Source of the DNA: Pectinophora gossypiella
Lineage: Eukaryota > Arthropoda > Insecta > Lepidoptera > Gelechiidae
NCBI RefSeq assembly: GCF_024362695.1
Contig: NC_065422.1
Location: 14,008,013 to 14,072,012 of the forward strand
DNA: 64,000 bases
Direction: 5' to 3'
The notes under the pieces were generated by a model, which worked only from the letters and a program-made list of their open reading frames with translations, had not been told where the DNA came from and did no database searches. The position numbers and the translations under genes are program-made. Positions 59,560 to 64,000 of the stretch are shown here, in pieces (position 1 is the stretch's first letter; each line of letters opens with the position of its first letter).

Positions 59560-59987
59560 CACTGATGCGGGTCTCTCCCTGTGTGTCCTGGACCAGAGGA
59601 GGAGGGCACAACAGGGGAGACCCTGGGACGATAAGACCCGTGAGGGCATTACATCGGTGCCTTGCACCGTAAGAGCCGCGGGCGGCAGACTCGGGGGAGT
59701 CTGTCGTACCTAACATCTGGCTCGAGTTGGCGTTGCGTGTGTGTTCCCCGCACGCCACTCATTCCCGATTGAGATGGGGCCTATCAGGCCATCCACCACC
59801 GGGTCGCGGAAGCATGCTTCGGCGATTCCCGGGTCCCGGTAACACCGTGGACGGGAAGGAACACCGTTGGTTTTTAGTGGGTATACCGGGTGGCGACACC
59901 CGGGGAGTCCCACATAACCACGTCGTCCCCCCGGGCGGCGTGGTATGCGTAACGCATTTTCCAACGTAAAAAAAAAAAAAAAAAAAA
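59560..59987 (+). mobile_element. R1-clade 3' UTR and poly(A) tail
   Basis: About 400 bp of GC-rich 3' UTR (includes GGTTTTTAGTGGGTATACC and GGCGACACCCGGGGAGTCCC) ending in 20 A residues at 59,968-59,987. Satellite resumes at once with TGGTACCAAG, so the 3' junction is a clean retrotransposition end. Confidence 0.9.
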
Positions 59988-60072
59988 TGGTACCAAGTAC
60001 TTGGGGTTTGGTACCAAGTACTTGGGGTTTGGTACCAAGTACTTGGGGTATGTTACCAAGTACTTGGGGTAG
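59988..60072 (+). repeat. 21-bp satellite array, right edge (4 units)
   Basis: Four units, all of the T class (GGTACC, then TGTTACC in the last), followed by unique sequence at GTGACCCTGATG. The left array edge is likewise made of T-like units. Confidence 0.93.
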
Positions 60073-60078
60073 TGACCC

Positions 60079-60554
60079 TGATGCGGAGCAGTTTTCGAAA
60101 ATCGGGAAGTATTTCCATACTTTACATGACGTTCCCATCACTACTCCGATATATATTTCATACCCCCGAGACATTTTCTTGATAAACAAAATTTTGTATG
60201 GCGGCCATCTTGTTTTTCCGACATTGTGTTTTTTTTTCACCCGCGATGAAAATTGACCAAGATTTAAATAGGTGCCGTGAAAGAAAAATTGGTTCACGTG
60301 CGATAGTTTTGCCAGGCCGTAGGGTTTTTCTCGGACGCGGAGCAGTTTTTGGTGACCAGAAAGTATTTCCGTACTCTACATGACGTTTTGAGCAAGCGCT
60401 CCATACATTATTTTTACCCAAAGGGGCTTCTTCTAAAAAAAACAAAATTTTGTGTGGCGGCCATCTTGTTTTTCCGCCATTTTGTTTTTTTTACAGGCGA
60501 TTGGATTTGATCAAGATTTAAATACGTTTTGTGAAAGAAAAATTGCTTCAGGTT
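60079..60554 (+). repeat. Two tandem copies of a 254-bp dispersed repeat
   Basis: Copy 1 (60,079-60,332) and copy 2 (60,333-60,554) share GCGGAGCAGTTTT, AAGTATTTCC, TACATGACGTT, GGCGGCCATCTTGTTTTTCC and GTGAAAGAAAAATTG. The starts are 254 bp apart. A third, more diverged copy appears to begin at about 60,715 (GCCAGGCCATAGGGT). Non-coding; family unknown. Confidence 0.7.
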
Positions 60555-60714
60555 CTATAGTTTAGCTTTATAGTTTCACCGCGTTTAGTTTAGTTTTAAT
60601 TTTAAATACTTTAATTTGAATTTGTATTAGATTTTTACTATTTTAATTGTTTGTGGTATCTATTTTAATGTATGGATTTTTAGATCTGAAATAAACGATA
60701 TTATTATTATTATT
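60555..60714 (+). mobile_element. Small retroposed tail with (TTA)n end
   Basis: About 160 bp of AT-rich sequence ending in AAATAAACGATA and a TTA trinucleotide run. It separates CTATAGTTT from GCCAGGCC, which are adjacent in copy 1 of the flanking repeat, so it is an insertion. Confidence 0.6.
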
Positions 60715-61048
60715 AGCCAGGCCATAGGGTGTCTCCCTAAAGCTGACCAGTTTCCGAAGGTCTGGAAGTTTTCCGGGAGCCTTGAGACCGATCCGATCAA
60801 TTTGACTTTACAAATGCACTAGTCACCCCTACGATTTTTGAAAATTCCCCTCGATTTATTTGGTCTGTCATCATCAGACCCTGACTTCCTTGACATGGGA
60901 CCACCTTGGGAATATCTCCTTTCGATCAAAAAAAGAATTATCAAAATCGGTTCATACACGACGAAGTTATCCCCGAACAAACATAAAACAAATATACATA
61001 CGGTCGAATTGAGAACCTCCTCCTTTTTTGAAGTCGGTAAAAACAAAA
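60715..61048 (+). repeat. Dispersed lepidopteran repeat with GAAGTCGGT tail
   Basis: Contains AAAATTCCCCTCG, ATGGGACCACCTTGG, then TACGGTCGAATTGAGAACC and TTTTTTGAAGTCGGTAAA. The tail matches 18,635-18,675. I recognise the motif from many lepidopteran sequences but cannot name its class. Confidence 0.55.
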
Positions 61049-61739
61049 GCTGTTGTCAATTCATTGAGTATGAGTATGACGGCGCCTCATAGAGCGCCAT
61101 CTGTACGGATTAGAGTGAACTACGCTGACGTTCGCTCTAGCGGAACGTCGTTTGCATATGGCGGCGGGGCGGTCGTCTTGTCAGTGTGACAGTTCGAGGG
61201 ACAGCCGCCTGCGCACCGTACCCGCGACGGATCGCTTTAAATCCGAGGAATCCTTAACCATTTCTGTTGATTAATAGTGATTTATGTGCCTTAATAGTGT
61301 GATACAATAATTTAGAAGTTCATTTTGTTTCAAAGTACTTTAAATTAAATAACGTGTGATTAAGTAACTATTAAATTGTTTTAACTACCCACGTCCAGTG
61401 CTACATTAGAAAAATGACTGAGTCCGATGAAGGCCCTACTGCGCCTTTAAGTACAATTATTTGTTATACAATAAACGGCCGCGTGTGGACCCGAAGCGCT
61501 CACTCGGTTTTAATTTATTAAATGCACTGCTATTGTATCTGTTGTTTCTATTACACTCCACACGACTGAAGATTATACCCCTACCCGCCCTGTCTCGGTT
61601 ACGAACCGTGAAGAAAGCGATATTTAACGTAAATAGTAACGTATATCTGGAGTATGTCTACCCCGTAAGGATACTGTCATCACAGCCTTTCACAAAATCA
61701 ATCAAGAACACCGTATTTTAATTTCTTAAGACCGCAGAA
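61049..61739 (+). other. Possible 5' region of a retroelement, short ORF
   Basis: Starts GC-rich (61,080-61,250), then AT-rich leader-like sequence and an ATG at 61,414 that opens 35 codons (MTESDEGPTAPLSTIICYT...) to a TAA at 61,519. With the RT relic just downstream it may be the start of a non-LTR element with a large internal deletion. This is a guess from order only. Confidence 0.3.
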
Positions 61740-61869
61740 ACGGATGATGCGATAAGTAAACATTTTACCCTCCCTGAGCCGGAGGTCTCGCAAAAGAACA
61801 CAAAAAGCAACAAAGCTGCCGGACCGGATGAAATACCCCGAATTTCTACAACATTTTGGAAAAATAAGT
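61740..61869 (+). pseudogene. Reverse-transcriptase N-terminal relic
   Basis: Plus-strand frame reads DDAISKHFTLPEPE, then SNKAAGPDEIP (61,806-61,838) and stops at TAA after FWKNK. KAAGPDEIP is the RT entry block (KAPGPDG) of non-LTR elements. A different element from the one in the satellite. Confidence 0.7.
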
Positions 61870-62215
61870 AAATGATTGAATGAGTAAATAAGTAAATAAA
61901 TAAGAAAAGAAGAAATCCAAAAATTGTCAAAATTGTGAGTGGTTTTTTCTATGCAGATATGTGACCGTGGCTTCCTAATAAATCGAAACGGGGAGGGTGG
62001 GGGGGCGATTTTTTTGCGTTCCCGGCGTCCTAGACCCGCGAGAGAGGCCTTAAAATTTTCGTAAAGACGAGGGCTACCATATAACGCAATAAAATAGAGA
62101 GACTTCTATAACATTTTGTTGCAGTAGACTGATATTTCGAAATTTCTTTGCTAATAACAAGAAAAATAAATGAATACTCAAAAAAAATTATTTAAACCTA
62201 TTGAATTGCAAAAAA
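61870..62215. other. Short AT-rich stretch, nothing recognised
   Basis: No feature that I can support. Confidence 0.4.
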
Positions 62216-64000
62216 TATAACGGCCAGAACAAAAACCAAACCCTACCCACACCCGAAACAAAGAAAATTGAAACGTAATTATACCCTAACCTAAAACCAT
62301 GTAAACCAAAATAACCCAAATATACCAAAACTAAACCCAAACCTAAGAAAACTCAAAACTAACAAAATCCAAACCTAACATAATTCAAACCTAACAAAAC
62401 CCAAACCTAAAAAAACACATACCTAACAAAACACAAACCTAACCCAAAACTAAACAAACCCAAACCTAACAAAATTAAAACCTAAAAAAATTCAAACCAA
62501 ACCCAAACCTAACCCAAACCCAAACCCAAACCCAAACCAAACCCAAACCTAACCCAAACCTAACCCAAACCCAAACTTAATAAAACCCAAACCTAACCCA
62601 AACCCAAACTTAACAAAAACCAAACCTAACAAAACACATACCTATTAAAACCCAAACCTAACCCAAAACTAAACAAACCCAAACCTAACAAAATTAAAAC
62701 CTACAAAAATTCAAACCAAACCCAAACCTAACCCAAACCCAAACCCAAACCCAAACCCAAACCCAAACCAAACCCAAACCTAACCCAAAACCAAACTTAT
62801 TAAAACCCAAACCTAACCCAAACCTAACAAAACCCAAACCTAACAAAACACATACCTAACAAAACACAAACCTAACCCAAAACTAAACAAACCAAAAACC
62901 TAACCCAAACCCAAACTTAACAAAACCCAAACCTAACCCAAACCCAAACCTAACCCAAACACAAACTTAACAAAAACCAAACCTAACAAAAACCAAACCT
63001 AAAAAAACCCAAACCTAACAAAATCCAAACCTAAAAACCAAACCTAACAAAACCGAAAACCTAACGAAACCCAAACATAACAAAACCCAAACCTAAGAGA
63101 CCCAAACCTAACAAAACCCAAACTGAACAAAACCCAACCCAAAAAAACCCAAACCTAACAAAATTAAAACCAAACCCAAGCCTAACCCAAACCTAACCCA
63201 AACCCAAACTTAACAAAACCCAAACCTAACCCAAACCCAAATCTAACCCAAACACAAACTTAACAAAAACCAAACCTAACAAAAACCAAACCTAAAAAAA
63301 CCCAAACCTAACAAAATCCAAACCTAAAAACCAAACCTAACAAAACCCAAACCTAACGAAACCCAAACATAACAAAACCCAAACCTAAGAGACCCAAACC
63401 TAACAAAACCCAAACTGAACAAAAACCAACCCAAAAAAAACCCAAACCTAACAAAATTAAAACCTAAAAAAATTCAAACCAAACCCAAACCTAACCCAAA
63501 CCCAAACCCAAACCCAAACCAAACCCAAACCTAACCCAAACCTAACCCAAACCCAAACTTAATAAAACCCAAACCTAACCCAAACCCAAACTTAACAAAA
63601 ACCAAACCTAACAAAACACATACCTATTAAAACCCAAACCTAACCCAAAACTAAACAAACCCAAACCTAACAAAATTAAAACCTACAAAAATTCAAACCA
63701 AACCCAAACCTAACCCAAACCCAAACCCAAACCCAAACCCAAACCAAACCCAAACCTAACCCAAACCCAAACTTATTAAAACCCAAACCTAACCCAAACC
63801 TAACAAAACCCAAACCTAACAAAACACATACCTAACAAAACACAAACCTAACCCAAAACTAAACAAACCAAAAACCTAACCCAAACCCAAACTTAACAAA
63901 ACCCAAACCTAACCCAAACCCAAACCTAACCCAAACACAAACTTAACAAAAACCAAACCTAACAAAAACCAAACCTAAAAAAACCCAAACCTAACAAAAT
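62216..64000. repeat. AC-rich telomere-like tandem array with ~980-bp higher-order period
   Basis: The plus strand is built from CCCAAA, CCTAA and CAAAA words and is nearly free of G over 1.8 kb; the minus strand is therefore (TTAGG/TTTGGG/TTTTG)n. AAAATTAAAACCTAAA at 62,471 recurs at 63,453, and AAAATTAAAACCTACA at 62,690 recurs at 63,672, both 982 bp apart. CATACCTAAC at 62,851 recurs at 63,827 (976 bp; one CCCAAA unit fewer). An inner duplication of 293 bp links ACTTAACAAAACCC at 62,915 and 63,208. The left edge is degenerate and the array runs off the window. Confidence 0.93.

Noticed and set aside
58104..59758. Minus-strand ORFs over the RT region.
   Set aside because: They are antisense shadows of the RT frame in GC-rich DNA and show no family motif.
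62216..64000. A true telomere.
   Set aside because: TTAGG is present but not in uninterrupted tandem; the array is a mixed, long-period repeat and continues past the window.

Overview
This is a eukaryotic window and almost certainly comes from a moth or butterfly. The evidence is one large intron-rich gene of insect type, several SINE and LINE tails of kinds I associate with Lepidoptera, a Tc1-like transposon, MITE-like fold-backs and an R1-clade non-LTR retrotransposon. Species and assembly coordinates cannot be read from the sequence.

Region 1 (1-30,533, minus strand) is a single gene: the leucine-rich-repeat G-protein-coupled receptor LGR2/rickets, the bursicon receptor. I placed 15 coding exons by GT/AG signals and frame. 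They give 2,653 coding nt (884 codons) from the signal peptide at 30,533 to the cytoplasmic end of TM7 at position 1; the C-terminal tail lies outside the window. Most exons carry one or two LRRs, and the introns through the LRR array are all phase 2. The introns hold a SINE with a perfect 13-bp target duplication, opposed LINE tails, reverse-transcriptase relics, a hairpin MITE and a CA microsatellite next to a splice donor.

Region 2 (about 30.6-40.1 kb) is the GC-rich 5' flank of rickets and then gene-free DNA with mobile elements: two palindromic fold-backs, a frameshifted Tc1-like DD34E transposon, a pair of tandem MITEs, a larger AT-rich fold-back and an AGCA microsatellite joined to a SINE.

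Region 3 (about 40.17-60.07 kb) is the remarkable part: a 21-bp satellite (about 144 + 564 forward units) built from three discrete monomer classes, with an R1-clade retrotransposon in it. The 5' part of that element (5' UTR and ORF1 up to its CCHC knuckles) lies at 43,196-45,735. Its RT domain, 3' UTR and poly(A) lie at 57,739-59,987. Where the rest of ORF1, the endonuclease and the RT N-terminus should be there are about 12 kb of satellite, starting with a short inverted block and a fold-back centre. The 21-bp unit is open in five of six frames, so ORF1 reads on into the satellite for about 1,500 codons. Every large ORF inside the array is a by-product of this.

Region 4 (60.07-64.0 kb) holds tandemly duplicated dispersed repeats, an RT relic and, from about 62.2 kb to the window end, an AC-rich, nearly G-free telomere-like array (TTAGG and TTTGGG mixed on the minus strand) with a higher-order period near 980 bp. 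A 21-bp satellite, an R1-clade element and a telomere-like array together suggest a heterochromatic or subtelomeric domain; this is inference. Apart from rickets I find no ordinary host protein-coding gene and no tRNA or rRNA gene.
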